A stretch of 64,000 nt of DNA from contig WBZZ01000631.1 in NCBI GenBank assembly GCA_019918135.1, positions 16,001 through 80,000 of the forward strand, read 5' to 3'. The notes beneath the pieces are model-generated. The model worked only from the letters and a program-made list of their open reading frames with translations, did not search any database and had not been told where the DNA came from. Position numbers and translations under genes: made by a program. Shown piece after piece: positions 1 to 10,500 of this stretch; position 1 is the first letter of the stretch; the number at the start of each line of letters is the position of its first letter. This DNA is from Paulinella micropora (taxonomy: Eukaryota > Cercozoa > Imbricatea > Euglyphida > Paulinellidae).

Positions 1-165
1 TCGTGTTTCCGTGCGGGGCGGACATAAAACAGCAACTTCTTTGGCCAGACCCCGCTGTGAAGAATATAGTGAAATTAGACAACTCCGGGGCGGGTGTGCT
101 ATTTTTTATTGGTAACAGGCTCGGGCTACAAACTTTTATGTATATACAAAAAATACTACGGAATT
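1..165 (+). repeat. Partial copy of the 5.7-kb palindrome arm
   Basis: This stretch resembles the left arm of the palindrome at 5,731-6,059 in the same order: a GGACATAAA block, a CAGACCCC block, an ATAGTGAAA block, a purine-rich AACTCCG block, a TTTTATTGG block and an AAAAATACTAC block. It is diverged, with many substitutions. Only one arm is visible because the window begins here. It contains no convincing gene. The pair of copies brackets the MYND and CoiA-like genes. Confidence 0.6.
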
Positions 166-400
166 GAAGTTATTTCTGTTTTTTCAGAAACCTCGCCAGC
201 TTCGTTTGCTTCCAAACAGAGGCGCCTTTGCTTCTTCGGGGGAGGGCCGGCCGCCAGCGGGTCTAGCGTTGCGCCCTGGCCTTGCCACCTTTTCTTGCTG
301 CTTGGGTCGCTGGAGGAAGCTCGCGTGCTGGAACAACAGCATGCCCCCTCCTCTCTTCGTTAGCGTAGGACTAGTTTCTAGCTGCGCATGATGAAGCTTT

Positions 401-820
401 TTATAGCTGTATTGCCTCCAGCTCTTTTAGGATCTCGCGTTCAAGAGTATATCTCTCTATGTTCGCTCGACGTGTTGCAGCCTCTCGCAACGCAACATCA
501 TATTCCTCTGGCGGTGGTGGTGGCGAAATACCAGCACTCTCCATCCAACGCGTCACGGGATTCTCGACCATGTGCCGGGAGTATATTGCTTGCCCTATTG
601 CATTTTGCTGCGCCTCCTGTTTCGCTTCCTGTTCAATCTTGGTAGTCAACTCTTGGATTGTACCGATAGGATCAGCCCCCGCTTTCCACCGCTCAATCAT
701 CTGATCCAGGCGTAGGTGTTTCGTTTTCAGAGAAATTAATTGACGGCGCGCATGAATGTCGTCATCATTCTGCGCGCCGCCATAGAAGCGCGAACTTGAT
801 CTCTCGTCAGCCAGTCTCAT
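401..820 (-). CDS. Small helical protein of unknown function
   Basis: A 139-residue open frame with an ATG start. The middle (about residues 25-90) is charged and heptad-like, rich in Lys, Glu and Gln, which suggests a helical or coiled-coil segment. A five-proline run follows near residue 100, then a second charged helix rich in Glu and Arg runs to the end. I see no catalytic motif, signal peptide or membrane segment. The opposite strand has overlapping open frames with proline and serine bias that look like shadows. The function is not recognised. It could also be a fragment of a longer protein, because no clear promoter is visible. Confidence 0.45.
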   Translation of the reverse strand: MRLADERSSSRFYGGAQNDDDIHARRQLISLKTKHLRLDQMIERWKAGADPIGTIQELTTKIEQEAKQEAQQNAIGQAIYSRHMVENPVTRWMESAGISPPPPPEEYDVALREAATRRANIERYTLEREILKELEAIQL

Positions 821-859
821 TTCATTTTCTGCTTGTCTTGATTTGCTTTTCGATATGCT

Positions 860-1422
860 TCAGCAATTTGTCTCCTTTTCGTTCTTTTTCCTCCAAAATT
901 TTGTAGGGACTGCACGGCTTTTCCTTGCCGCACTTGCTGCAATTTTAAGATGGGGTCTCAGCCGTTGTGGCACGTCCCTATTATTATATATAATAAATAA
1001 AGCCAATATTATTACCTCCTGGGAGCAAAAACCCACTTGACCCCCCTCCCCGTTCTGGAGCGAGAAGGAGTGCCCCGGGGAGTTGCACAATTCCCGGGGA
1101 AATTTCTCTGATTCGGTCGAAAAAGGCAGTATTTCGTCTTCGGAAGGCATTTCCCCGGGAAAACAGAAAGTCTCCCCGGGAACCAGAGCTTGGGTCAAAC
1201 TCTCTTGACACAACAGACCCCCGCTATCTATCAGCAGAACGCGTTTTTTTGTACTGCTTGTACATTCGGGGGGTGGCACCCCCGAGGTTGAGCAATTCCC
1301 GGGGAAACTTCTCTCAGATTCGGTCGAAAAAGGCAGTAGATTGGCAGCAGATCTATTAAAGGCCCAAAATTGTGGTTCGCCAAAATAATGTTTAATATCC
1401 AGGACACAGACGAAGTTATCGG
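860..1422. repeat. Region with an internal direct repeat, coding status doubtful
   Basis: Two imperfect direct copies of about 40 bases lie at roughly 1,091-1,131 and 1,297-1,339. Each has a CCCGGGGAAA core followed by GATTCGGTCGAAAAAGGCAGTA. A 188-codon minus-strand frame crosses the region (860-1,426), but its composition is repeat-driven and it has no recognisable domain, so I do not call it a gene. Several further CCCGGGGAA(A/C) blocks are scattered between the copies. Confidence 0.5.
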
Positions 1423-1720
1423 TCATTTGGCACTGATCTCTTGTCTATTCAGGCGCCTTTCCGTGCGCAGATGAGAGAGGGTTAGCGCGTAATCACCCTC
1501 GGGGGGTTGAATGATGAGGGTGCATGCCTCTGCAATGTCGAAAGCCGTCATGTTTTGAAAATGGTCAGGCGCTATCTCGTATTTGGAAAAATTGCGTGTC
1601 GCCCTATTGAAACTGGCCTTTAGGATGAGCGGGTTTATGATCGCGTGAGCGAGCACGGCAGTAAGATTGGCAGAACTTCTTCACAGCACTGAGTGCAGTG
1701 ATAATGTCCCATCTTAGTTC
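1423..1720 (-). pseudogene. C-terminal fragment of a second primase-helicase copy
   Basis: The minus-strand translation from about 1,720 to 1,423 matches the last 70-80 residues of the primase-helicase at 47.2-52.2 kb. Shared landmarks in order are an LPC-x-L-x-R block, an INP tripeptide, an F-S-(K/R)-Y-E block, an A-x-(E/A)-CTL block and a P-x-GDY block near the end. The match crosses one frame change near 1,640. No helicase or primase motif is present here, so this is a truncated duplicate of the extreme C-terminus rather than a working gene. Upstream of about 1,720 the similarity stops. The same conserved tail on two loci suggests it is a separable domain. Confidence 0.65.
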
Positions 1721-1845
1721 CAGGGTTTTGAGACAATCGGACGCGGGATCCACTTTTCACGGACCACGCGAGCCCCCGCGCGCAAACCCCCGCAGGGCTC
1801 GCGTGATTTCCTGCAAACTGGTCTCTTACTTTGCACCCACTGTCT

Positions 1846-2979
1846 TTAGTCTTGACGACGCGCCCAGAAAGACAGGATCTGCGGTTGCAGAAAGGCGGGC
1901 ACGCAGCTCTGCAGTTCGGCCTGCAAGCAATCGGGTGCTTGCCCTTGCGCCAAGCGTTCAGCCGCCGCACGGGCCTTATCTGCGCACAGTTGCCAGAACA
2001 GGCGTTCTCTCGGGACAGGCTGTGGCGGCAGTGTGGCCGTGGCGGGATTCAACCGCACCAAGTCGAGCACCGCCTCCAGGAGGAGCAAGCGGCCTTCCAG
2101 TAAGGCTGTCGGCGCGCCATTCCGCTTGAGCGCGAGATGCCTCTGCGGTAATTCCATGGCCAGGACCGCTGCCATCGCTGGTTGTATCTTCCGACGGCAA
2201 TGCGCTTTGTGCAACGTTTGCCAATGGGTACGTTGGCAGGCGGCGTTGCAATACATGACGAGGCGACAGCGGGAACAGGCCAGCAAGGGCGCGGCCGCGG
2301 ATTCCTCGCGGCCGCAGCAGGCACAGTCCAGGGTGCGGCTTGTACTGGCTAGGGAGTGGGGACCGCCCTGTCCTGGGGGGGCAGGGGATTTCCCCGTGGG
2401 GGGCGATACACCGACTCTCCCCCCGGCTCCAGCTCTGCCAATAATGGTGGGCGTGATGCTCTTTTTCCAAAGCCCACCTCTCTCGGGCAGGCGCTCGAGC
2501 AGTGCCTCGACCACGAGGCACACGCCGACCTCTGGCGGTATATGCTTGACCTCGGCCCGCAGATGTTGCAATCTGGGCTGTGCCAGATCCGCGCGGGACA
2601 GCGCGGAGATAGAGATTCCCACTGTCTCGGGGCGCGCCGTCGCTAGCAGAAACACGTCGCACTTTTTTCTGTCACGACAGTCGTCCGCGGCTGCGAGCAG
2701 TGAATTGCGCAGGTCTGGGCTAGTCCGGACTTGCTGTAGAAAGGCCAAGGCCCGCGCGTGCTGTGCATTGTTCTTGGCCCCGGCCAGGCACGACACCTTG
2801 TGCCGAGCTTTCCAATCGGCTTCTTGGCAGGCCACGCTGCAATAATAAGCCAAGCGGCACTGGGCACAGGCGCGATATTTGGCTGCAAGTTTCTGGCCGG
2901 TCGATTTCTGCTTTTGCAGCATGCCCCCGCAAGCCGCATTGGCACAACTATAGAAGGACAGCACGGTGTCGCTCGGCAT
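1846..2979 (-). CDS. Protein with two MYND-type zinc fingers
   Basis: Encodes 377 residues from the ATG at 2,979. The frame stays open upstream to 3,513, but that part is low-complexity. The first MYND finger (about residues 12-64) has the typical CAQC, YYC, CQ-x3-W and H-x3-C spacing. The second (about 219-261) repeats it as CACC, CSRC, MYC, CQ-x3-W and H-x3-C. All zinc ligands look intact. The linker has no recognisable enzyme domain, and no SET domain is seen. MYND fingers usually bind proline-rich peptides, so a role in protein-protein contact, perhaps with host regulators, is inferred. It lies next to the CoiA-like gene in divergent orientation. Confidence 0.85.
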   Translation of the reverse strand: MPSDTVLSFYSCANAACGGMLQKQKSTGQKLAAKYRACAQCRLAYYCSVACQEADWKARHKVSCLAGAKNNAQHARALAFLQQVRTSPDLRNSLLAAADDCRDRKKCDVFLLATARPETVGISISALSRADLAQPRLQHLRAEVKHIPPEVGVCLVVEALLERLPERGGLWKKSITPTIIGRAGAGGRVGVSPPTGKSPAPPGQGGPHSLASTSRTLDCACCGREESAAAPLLACSRCRLVMYCNAACQRTHWQTLHKAHCRRKIQPAMAAVLAMELPQRHLALKRNGAPTALLEGRLLLLEAVLDLVRLNPATATLPPQPVPRERLFWQLCADKARAAAERLAQGQAPDCLQAELQSCVPAFLQPQILSFWARRQD

Positions 2980-3495
2980 GACTGCACTTTTTCTTTTTTT
3001 GTGCACAGCCTCTCTCTCCCCCCCCCGCCGCCGGCCCGTCGTCCCAGAAACGAGAAAATGGAGGACCGCGGGGGGGGGCCGCCAAAGTAATCTCTTAAGC
3101 TCCCGAATATCCCGGGGAGGGGGCCGTGAGGTTTTAAAAACCGCACGGCCCCCTCCGCGCAATTTAAAAAAGGGGGACAAAGGAAAGGGGGGGGGGGCGC
3201 GACCGTTATATTTTGGCCCCTCCAACAAAAAAAACAGCGAGACGCGTTTGGTCCAAAGGTGGGGGGCCGAGGGCTCGACTGTCGGCGCCCCACCTGGACG
3301 GACGACGAGCAGAGAAAAAAAGACAGAGGGGTGTCGAAAATCCTTCTCCCCCTGCGTGTGGGAGGGGGGGGAGGCCAGACGGCGGCCCCCCCCTCCCAAG
3401 AAAAGTGCCGACCGGGGGTGAGAATAGCGGGAGGGTAGAAAGCGCAAAAAAAACACAAACCCCCCTCCCCGCAAAAAAGAAAAAACTGGCTGCTG
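2980..3495. promoter_or_regulatory. Divergent intergenic region with G/C runs
   Basis: About 500 bases separate the MYND gene (minus) and the CoiA-like gene (plus). It holds several runs of 7-10 G or C (for example near 3,068-3,077, 3,187-3,197 and 3,360-3,370) and A-rich stretches directly before the plus-strand ATG at 3,496. No TATA element could be identified. Both promoters must lie here if the gene calls are right. Confidence 0.35.
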
Positions 3496-5166
3496 ATGCT
3501 GGCGGCGCTGCACAGGGACTTGGCCGCCCAGCTGGGGTTAGGGGACAGTCAGGGCTTGCTGGTGCCGCTCGCGTCGTGGCAGCAGTCCCAAGAGGCCGAG
3601 CGCGAACGGCTCGTCACGGTGCAGGAAGCGTTGGCCCTGGACAAAAAAGCCTGCCAAGCCAAGCTGTACTGCCCGCAGTGCAACCAGGCGCTGTCTACGA
3701 GGCGCGAGAGTGTAGATGGCAGGCGCGCGCACTTCTTCCATCTGCGCCCCATTACGGGAAACCACGGCGGCGAGGGTCTCCTGCACTTGTTGGCCAAGGC
3801 GTTCATTGAAGCGAAGCTGGCCGAGATCACGTTCCGGTGGTCCAACTGTGCCCCGGCGCTCGTCTGCCGCGCCGAACGGTGCTTTGCGGGCTGCACCGTG
3901 GTGCTGGAGCGAACGTTGGCCGCGAGCGGCACCATTGGACAAGCGGAGGAGGCTAGGCTCAGGCCCGACGTGACAATCCTAGACCAGCACGAGAAGGTCG
4001 TCGCGTTGGTCGAGGTGCTGATTAGCAGCCGCAAAGAGCAGCGGCACTGGGAGGCCTACGCGAAGTGTTTCCCGCACGCGGTCGCGCTGGAGATAGACTT
4101 CAACACCGAGGCGCAGAGGATAGGTGCCGGCTATGTGCTGCAGGACACCAAACGACGATTGTCTGGTGGGGCGCCGTGCGCGGCTTGTGCGGCCGAGGCG
4201 GCAGCGCGGCTTGCCCGAGAAGAAGCCAGGCAGGCCGCACAAGCCAGGGCGTTGGTCCAAGCCAAGCTCTCGCAGATCACGTTCCGGTGGTCCGCGTGCG
4301 CAGCGAAAGTAGCGCCGCTGTGCCGCAGGCAGCGGCGCTTCGAGGGTTGTACCGCGGTGCACCGTACCTTGGGCACGACGACGACCGCCAATGTCGGGCT
4401 GACGGGCGACGAAGCTACCGTGCCCGACCTGACTGTTTTGGACCGGAACCAGAAAGTGGTGGCGTTTATTGAAATCCGCAGCGGTACGAAAGAGCCGCGG
4501 CCTTGGCAAGCTTATGACAAGTTCCCGGGGGTCTTGAAGCTGGAAGTTGATGCGAAAGATGTGCGCCAACTCGCCGAGAATGGCTACAAACTGACCACAC
4601 TCCGCGCACAGGAGGCGCCGTGCAGATTTTGTGCGGCAGAACTCAGCGCGGCCGAAGCCAGGCGCCAAGCTCGGTTAGCCCAGGAAGAAGAACGTGTGCG
4701 GGCCGAACTGACCCAAGAACAGACACAGCATCAGGAGGAGGACACACAGCACCGTGCGGCCCAACAGCGCCGGCCCGATACCCCGGCGTCGACCCCCGAC
4801 GACTGGTGGCAGGAATCCAGGCAAGTACAGTGTGCGGCGTGCACGGGGGCCAGCATCGTGACCCGGGACGAGCTGAAGTTGTGTCGTCAATGCCGGCGAG
4901 TCCGGCTGTTTCTCTGCCCGAAGAAGACAGAATGCGTGGCGGATGTCTGTTTTGAGTGCGGGCTGGACACACGACCGCACGTGTGTCTCTCGAGATGTTT
5001 GCGTGGCTGCGTCTTGGACCAGGCCCCCAAACAACACAGACCGCCGCGCGCCAAAACCAAACCTCACCAAAAAAAGACAGTTCGTCCCCGCCAGGCCGCA
5101 CCTCCCCTCCCTGTGGTGAAAGCACGGCGTTCGATCTTGGGGGACGGGGAGAGAGAGGAAAAATAG
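3496..5166 (+). CDS. CoiA-like nuclease-fold protein with duplicated core
   Basis: Encodes 556 residues from the ATG at 3,496. The N-terminal part resembles the competence CoiA-like family: C59-x2-C62, an HFFH block near residues 79-82, a GEG-x2-H motif near 92-97, and a RPDVTILD strand near 157-163 followed by a VEV strand with Glu173, as in PD-(D/E)xK nucleases. The core is repeated at about 255-420, with PDLTVLD and a FIEIRS strand. A C-terminal Cys-rich segment (about 450-520) has several C-x2-C pairs. A paralogue with one core lies at 44,627-45,337. Nuclease activity is inferred; the usual ExK lysine is not evident in the first copy. The family link rests on pattern reading only. Confidence 0.65.
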   Translation: MLAALHRDLAAQLGLGDSQGLLVPLASWQQSQEAERERLVTVQEALALDKKACQAKLYCPQCNQALSTRRESVDGRRAHFFHLRPITGNHGGEGLLHLLAKAFIEAKLAEITFRWSNCAPALVCRAERCFAGCTVVLERTLAASGTIGQAEEARLRPDVTILDQHEKVVALVEVLISSRKEQRHWEAYAKCFPHAVALEIDFNTEAQRIGAGYVLQDTKRRLSGGAPCAACAAEAAARLAREEARQAAQARALVQAKLSQITFRWSACAAKVAPLCRRQRRFEGCTAVHRTLGTTTTANVGLTGDEATVPDLTVLDRNQKVVAFIEIRSGTKEPRPWQAYDKFPGVLKLEVDAKDVRQLAENGYKLTTLRAQEAPCRFCAAELSAAEARRQARLAQEEERVRAELTQEQTQHQEEDTQHRAAQQRRPDTPASTPDDWWQESRQVQCAACTGASIVTRDELKLCRQCRRVRLFLCPKKTECVADVCFECGLDTRPHVCLSRCLRGCVLDQAPKQHRPPRAKTKPHQKKTVRPRQAAPPLPVVKARRSILGDGEREEK

Positions 5167-5730
5167 GGAGCGGGGCAAAATTTTCCTATAGACACGCGCT
5201 CCCCCCCGCCAAAAAAGGGAGAGGAAAATGGGGAGGGAACGGCGACTATTAGGATTGGCAAAAACAACTAAAGCTAAGAAAAGTAGAAGGTGAGGGAGGG
5301 GGGGAGAAAGGAGGCCGCGACCAGAACATTCTCTTCTTTTACTTTCTGCAGGATTGCACGGGGAAACAGCCAACACCCTCACCCTCTGAGCTTCTTCCCA
5401 CCGGAGCTGGGCCCTGCATTGTGACGTTCTGTTCCGACATTTATGTGATTTTCTTGGTACAAAAGATTTTTTTAATTTGTTTACGCGACTATTTTTGAGA
5501 TACAGATGTGTTTTTATTTGGAGAAGCTTCAGGTTCTGAATCTCAAACATAGCCGCCCTCGCCGGCCTGTGCGGGACGCGCTCGGACACAGATGGGTGAG
5601 CTAAATGTATACCATTAAACAAAGATGTGAGTTGAAAACTACAAAAAAAATAAATCTTTTAGTACGGGCCTTTGTTTTTTTTTGTAAATTCTTATTGATA
5701 GGTAGGAAGTAGGACATTGCCTTTTTGCCT
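5167..5730. other. Intergenic region without a convincing gene
   Basis: The stretch after the CoiA-like stop is GC-rich with short C and G runs, then becomes AT-rich from about 5,430. A long minus-strand frame (4,675-5,622) overlaps the real gene and is a shadow. AATAAA occurs near 5,649 on the plus strand and could serve polyadenylation of the upstream gene. Confidence 0.4.
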
Positions 5731-6059
5731 GTGCGGGCCGGACATAAAGAGAAGAAAACTTTTTTTACGGTCCGTATGGGGTGAAGAAATAGTGAAAATG
5801 GAAAACTCCGCGGGCCCGCGGAAGGGTTTTATTGGCAACGGACTAGATACGGCCTACAGATAAATATTATTATATAAAAAATACTACTAAAGAATCAGAA
5901 AAACTTTTTGTAGTATTTATGTCCTAAAAACGTTTCTCAATAGGCTGTATCTAGTCCGTTGCCAATAAAGTTCATCCGCGGGCCCGCGGAGTTTTCCATT
6001 TTCACTATTTCAGGGGGGGGTCTGGCTGAAAAAACTTTTTCTCTTTATGTCCGTACGGG
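5731..6059. repeat. Large palindrome (inverted repeat, about 330 bases)
   Basis: The left arm (about 5,731-5,857) and right arm (about 5,941-6,059) are reverse complements with few mismatches. They share a GGACATAAAGAGAA end, an AATAGTGAAAATGGAAAACT block, a CCGCGGGCCCGCGG block that is itself a palindrome, and a TTGGCAACGGACTAGATAC block. The 84-base AT-rich spacer also contains AAAATACTAC and GTAGTATTT as a short inverted pair. The whole could fold into one long hairpin. A diverged half copy lies at 1-165. It could be a foldback or MITE-like element, or a virus-type terminal hairpin. Confidence 0.85.
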
Positions 6060-6171
6060 TAGAAATGGCACTAGTCAGACATTTCCCGGCAATACGACAC
6101 AGAAAAAAGGCAAAGAGTATGAAAAAAGTTGTTACAATCCACCCCGGGAACCAGGGCTTGGGTGCCCAGGG

Positions 6172-6560
6172 GGTTTTTTTGTGAGCCAAGAAATATAAAG
6201 TTTTAGGAGGGTGGGGTAAGGTGGGGGGGTTAGGACGGGGGGACTGTGACCCGCTCGGCGTGCAGCCCGTATGTGCGGGGGGTGCACGGGAGGACTGTGG
6301 CCCGCCCGGCGTGCAGTCTTGTCTGTACGGGGTGCCAAAGGATTTTTTTTGAGCCAAGAAACATAAAGTTTTAGGAGGGTGGGGTAAGGTGGGGGGTTAG
6401 GACGGGGGACTGTACCCGCTCGGCGTGCAGCCCGTATGTGCAGGGGATGCACGGGGGGACTGTGACCCGCTCGACGAGCAGCCTTATCTGTGCGGGTGCC
6501 CAAGGATTTTTTTTGAGCCAAGAAACATAAAGTTTTAGGAGGGTGGGGGGAGGATAGTAT
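6172..6560. repeat. Direct repeat array, about 170-base unit
   Basis: Two full units and one partial unit in the same orientation begin near 6,172, 6,342 and 6,507. Each starts with a T-run and a GAGCCAAGAAA(C/T)ATAAAG block, continues with TTTTAGGAGGGTGGGGTAAGG and TTAGGACGGGG, and contains repeated GACTGTGACCCGCTCG and CGTGCAGCC blocks. Units diverge mainly in the length of G runs. The array has inverted counterparts at 7,003-7,285. Confidence 0.85.
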
Positions 6561-7002
6561 ATCATACAAAACGAACTCTTTCCCTCCCTCTCCTTTTCTT
6601 GTTGTTTTTGAAATTTAAGTTGTTAATTTTCTTTGGCTCAGAGAAGGGGAGGGTGGGGAAGGGTGGGTTTCCGATTTATCCACCCCCATCCTCTTCCCTA
6701 AGCCAAGAGAATTATAAACTTGTATTCCCAAAGAAAAGGGAAAAGAAAATTATGAGAAAGAGGATAAGAAAAGAAGGGACAGAGGAGGGGTAAGTCTCAG
6801 CGTTGATGGGTGCAGGGCGTGTGCTAGCGAATGTCTCCTCCCACAGGGACCGACCTGCGCGGGGAGTCTGATTGGCTGCCGGGGGACTAGCTGTCAGGGT
6901 CTTTTTGTGAGCAGAGATATGTAGCGGTCCAGGGTTTTCTGTAGGCGACGGGTCGCAGTCCACCCCCCACCCCTCCATACATTTAGATTTCTTAAATCAA
7001 AA

Positions 7003-7285
7003 AACCTAGGGACACCCGCACAGACAAGACTGCACGTCGAGCGGGTCACAGTCCCCACATGCATCCCCCGTACAGGCAAGCTGCACGCGAGCGGGTCACA
7101 GTCCCCCGTCCCACCCCCCTCCCCTTACCCCACCCTCCTAAAACTTTATGTTTCTTGGCTCAAAAAAAAACCCTAGGGCACCCCGTGCAGCCTTGTCTGC
7201 ACGCCGAGCGGGTCACAGTCCCCCCGTGCACACCCGTACAAGAAAAGACCGCTCGTCGAGCGGGTCACAGTCTCCACGGGCCACG
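7003..7285. repeat. Inverted copies of the 6.2-kb repeat array
   Basis: This is the reverse complement of the unit at 6,172-6,560: GAGCGGGTCACAGTCCCC blocks recur four to five times, followed by CACCCTCCTAAAACTTTATG and TTCTTGGCTCAAAAAA. Together with the direct array it brackets about 440 bases (6,561-7,002) of unremarkable AT-mixed sequence. It ends just before the D5-like gene leader. Confidence 0.8.
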
Positions 7286-7420
7286 CCGAGCGGTGTTTGA
7301 TATGGCTGAAATAGCCACCCGATACGAGCGATTCTGGCATTGCACAATGGTTTGTTCTCGGCCTGCGGCTTCGGGACTGTGTCATTCTTGGGTGTTTATC
7401 AAACCCGGGGGAAAGTGGAC

Positions 7421-7515
7421 GTAACAGAGTCCTTTGCCTTTTTCTTTTCTTTTGTATATACCATTTTACGTCGAATTGCACGTGAAAGCTAACTTTTGAT
7501 TTTTTTCTTGCGCAG
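7421..7515 (+). other. Probable 5'-leader intron of the D5-like gene
   Basis: A GTAACA donor at 7,421, a GCTAAC branch-like motif at 7,488-7,493, a T-rich tract and CGCAG at 7,511-7,515 lie nine bases before the ATG at 7,525. The upstream open frame does not join in frame with the D5 start, so the intron would sit in the untranslated leader. The donor is uncertain; the acceptor with its branch-like site is good. Confidence 0.5.
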
Positions 7516-7524
7516 GGTTTATTC

Positions 7525-10500
7525 ATGCCTAGAAAAAGGCCGGCCGCAAGGGACAACGATGAGGAAGAGATTCCGAAGCCGCTTTTCACGTTAGGCCAAC
7601 GCATGGAAAAGAAGGTGCTAAAAAAGATCTCCATGCTAGAAAACCTGAATGAGTGGGAGCTGGCTGTCGAGGCGCTGTTGGGATCCTGCGATCTTACTCG
7701 AAATCCTATCGAGTACATGCCTGGCAAACACGACAAGAAAGGGAGGGCTTTCGGAGAAGGTTCGATTGGAAATGTTCCGAAATGGATCATGCGTCTTGTC
7801 TCTGGCTACTACTACGAATCGATCGACATAAGCAATGCCGCCGCTACTATTCTGGCACAGCTGGCCGACAGAGAGCGGGCGAAAGTGCCGGCCCTGTTCC
7901 GCCAGTATGTGAACGGCGAGCGGGAATCAATGCAAAAGCTGTTGTTGGAGCAGGTCGGCCGAGAGGATACCCCGGCGAACAGAAAGTGGGCCAAGAAGCA
8001 ATTCAACTCGGTGATCAACCAGAAGTCTGTGCGGCGCGACTACCTGATCGACTGCCCGCTCATGCACGAGTGGTCGCATGCTTGCATGAGCTTAGCGAAG
8101 CAGTTGAAACGCTTGGACGTTTTTGCGGAGGTGCGGGCTTTGGTGGAGTCGCTCAGCGACAAACCCAACAAGCTGGCTACTTTTGTCTCGTACGTCTATC
8201 AGCGGGAAGAACTGAAAATCATGATGGCTGTCATGAGTTACCTGCGTTCCCAGTCTCTTTACACCGGGGTTTACAAGTATGATGAACTGCTTGTAGAAAG
8301 CAATGTACACAAGGGCGGGGAGCGTGTCTTTACGGGCGCGAGGCTGGCGAGTATACAGGCTCACGTCAAGAATGTGCTGGGGCTTGATGTTGAATTCCAT
8401 AGCGACAGCTACCTGCCAACGATCGAGGACAAAAAGAGGCTCTATGGCCCCGTTAATCTAAACAAGCTGGCCAATGATACGGAATGCTGTCGCGAGCTGC
8501 TGGTGCGCCATGGCTACGAGAACAAGCTACTGCGGTACGAAGGCTTTATCCTAAGGCCTCATGCGATCATTCCCGGTGTATATGAATATTCGAGCGATTA
8601 TATAACCTACACCGCGGAGGCGCTCGGGTCTTCGCTCTACTACACTGACAATGTAAGGTCGGGCAGTGACACTCTGGATAAGTACCTAGCCCGTGTACCG
8701 CACCCTTTCTTCCCGCTAATGACACAGTCGTCGATCCGGAGCGACTGGGTCAGCTTCCGCAATTGCTCGTTCAACATCAAGACCTTGGAATATCGTACCT
8801 GGGATGAATTCAAGGAAAAAGGAGAGATGCCTCCGTTTACAGATCACTTTTACGACTTTGAAATAGATCTTGCAAGACTGCCAGACGCCCGCGGGAACGA
8901 GTACCTGACCCCCCTTTGGTCGAACATGCTGAAACTGCAGCTCAGCGAAGAAATGAGCTACATGTTCGAAGTGCTGGTCGGAAGGCTCTTGTACGGCGTC
9001 GGAGAATTTGATAATTGGCAAGTCATGCCGTTTCTGCTCGGGGACGGTGGAACGGGCAAAGGCACGGTCTTGGATCTTATTGCGCTGATGAAGCCTGTGG
9101 GCAAGGTAGGGGTCATAAATAAAAACATGGAGGAGAAGTTTGGCCTGGAAGGCCTTTATCAGAAGGAGCTCGTGATGTGTATGGACCTGCCACAAAACTT
9201 TGCGAGTGTTTTGGACCAGGCCACCATGCAAAGCTGTATCACAGGAGAGAACGTGGCCGTTGCTCGTAAGAACAAGACAGCCGTCACAGGCCTGCGCTGG
9301 AAGATTCCTATGATTATGGGCGGGAACTGGGTCATGAATTACAACGATGAACAAGGGCAGTGGAAGCGACGACTTGCGCTGGTACTTTGGCCTCAGTTTC
9401 CCGGAAAAGTCCAATCGGATCTAAAAGAACGCATCGCTAGAACCGAGCTGCCCTACGTTTTACTCCGCTGCATCGCTCGCTACCGAATGACTGTGCAAGA
9501 GAAGCCGGGCGCTGACTTCTGGCGAGAGATAGCGCCCGACGAGCTCCGGCAGAACCAGAAATACGTGGAAAGCCGCATGAACGTGCTGGCGCGATTCCTG
9601 CACGAAGGGTCAAAGGAGCACGGGGTGATCCCAGATAAAGGACGCCTTACTCTGTGGGAAGACTTTATCTCGGCGTATGAGGGGTACCTGAAGGAGCTGA
9701 AACAGCCTAGCACAAAGGCCGAGAATATCCCCCAAAGCGCGCTGCGCCAAAATGATTTCGAGGTGTTTGCCCCGCGCACGGGACTAGGCGCTGGCAGGGG
9801 TGCTCACAAAAAAGACGGGCGCGTGAACTACTGCGTATACTGTCCGCGCAGCAAGTCCGAGGTAGGACACGAATGCGACCCCACGGGAGTCTGTCGAGGG
9901 GGGCTGTGCCGGTATGTGAATTGTAAGAACAAGGAGCACAACGCGGGCCGGCTCAAGGCGTATGGTATCGTAAATATGCGGATCGTACCTAAAGCCGAGT
10001 TCGATCAATGGCTGATTGGCACTACGGAGGAGGCTGGCTCGGAATCGGGGCCCAGCGAGAGCCTCAGCGAGAGCTCCAGCGTCAAGGAGTGGCAGGAAAG
10101 GGTTTTGACCTTGGCAGCGGCGCAGGAGAGCACGGAAGAGGTCAGGCGCGCGGTCGAAAATATGTTAGAGGCTAATAGCAAGGCGGAGCGCAAGGCGGAG
10201 CGCAGGCGTGTCTGCCAAATTGCTGGCATCAAGAACTGGAGGGCCTTGAAAAAAAAGTACAAGGAAGCACAAGAGCGAAAGGGGAGGAGCGGCAGACGCA
10301 GGTATCTTCTTCCAAGAGGTCCCGACTGTCGGTCGAACGTGTGGAAAATTACCCTTTGGATAAAAACGAGTAAGAACCAGAACAACCAGGATGTTCAGGA
10401 GGTAAGTCTTTTTGGATATGCATTCTCATTTTTATCCAAAGGCCTGTTACCTTTTTTTTGGCATCATTTTGAAGCCCACCGTGCCTCCTCCTGTGTGTGT

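Noticed and set aside
2033-2845. Plus-strand 270-codon frame opposite the MYND gene
   Set aside because: It is an antisense shadow; the minus strand has intact zinc-finger ligands.
5731-6059. Palindrome as a pair of tRNA-like or ribozyme elements
   Set aside because: Arms are simple reverse complements with no conserved RNA core.
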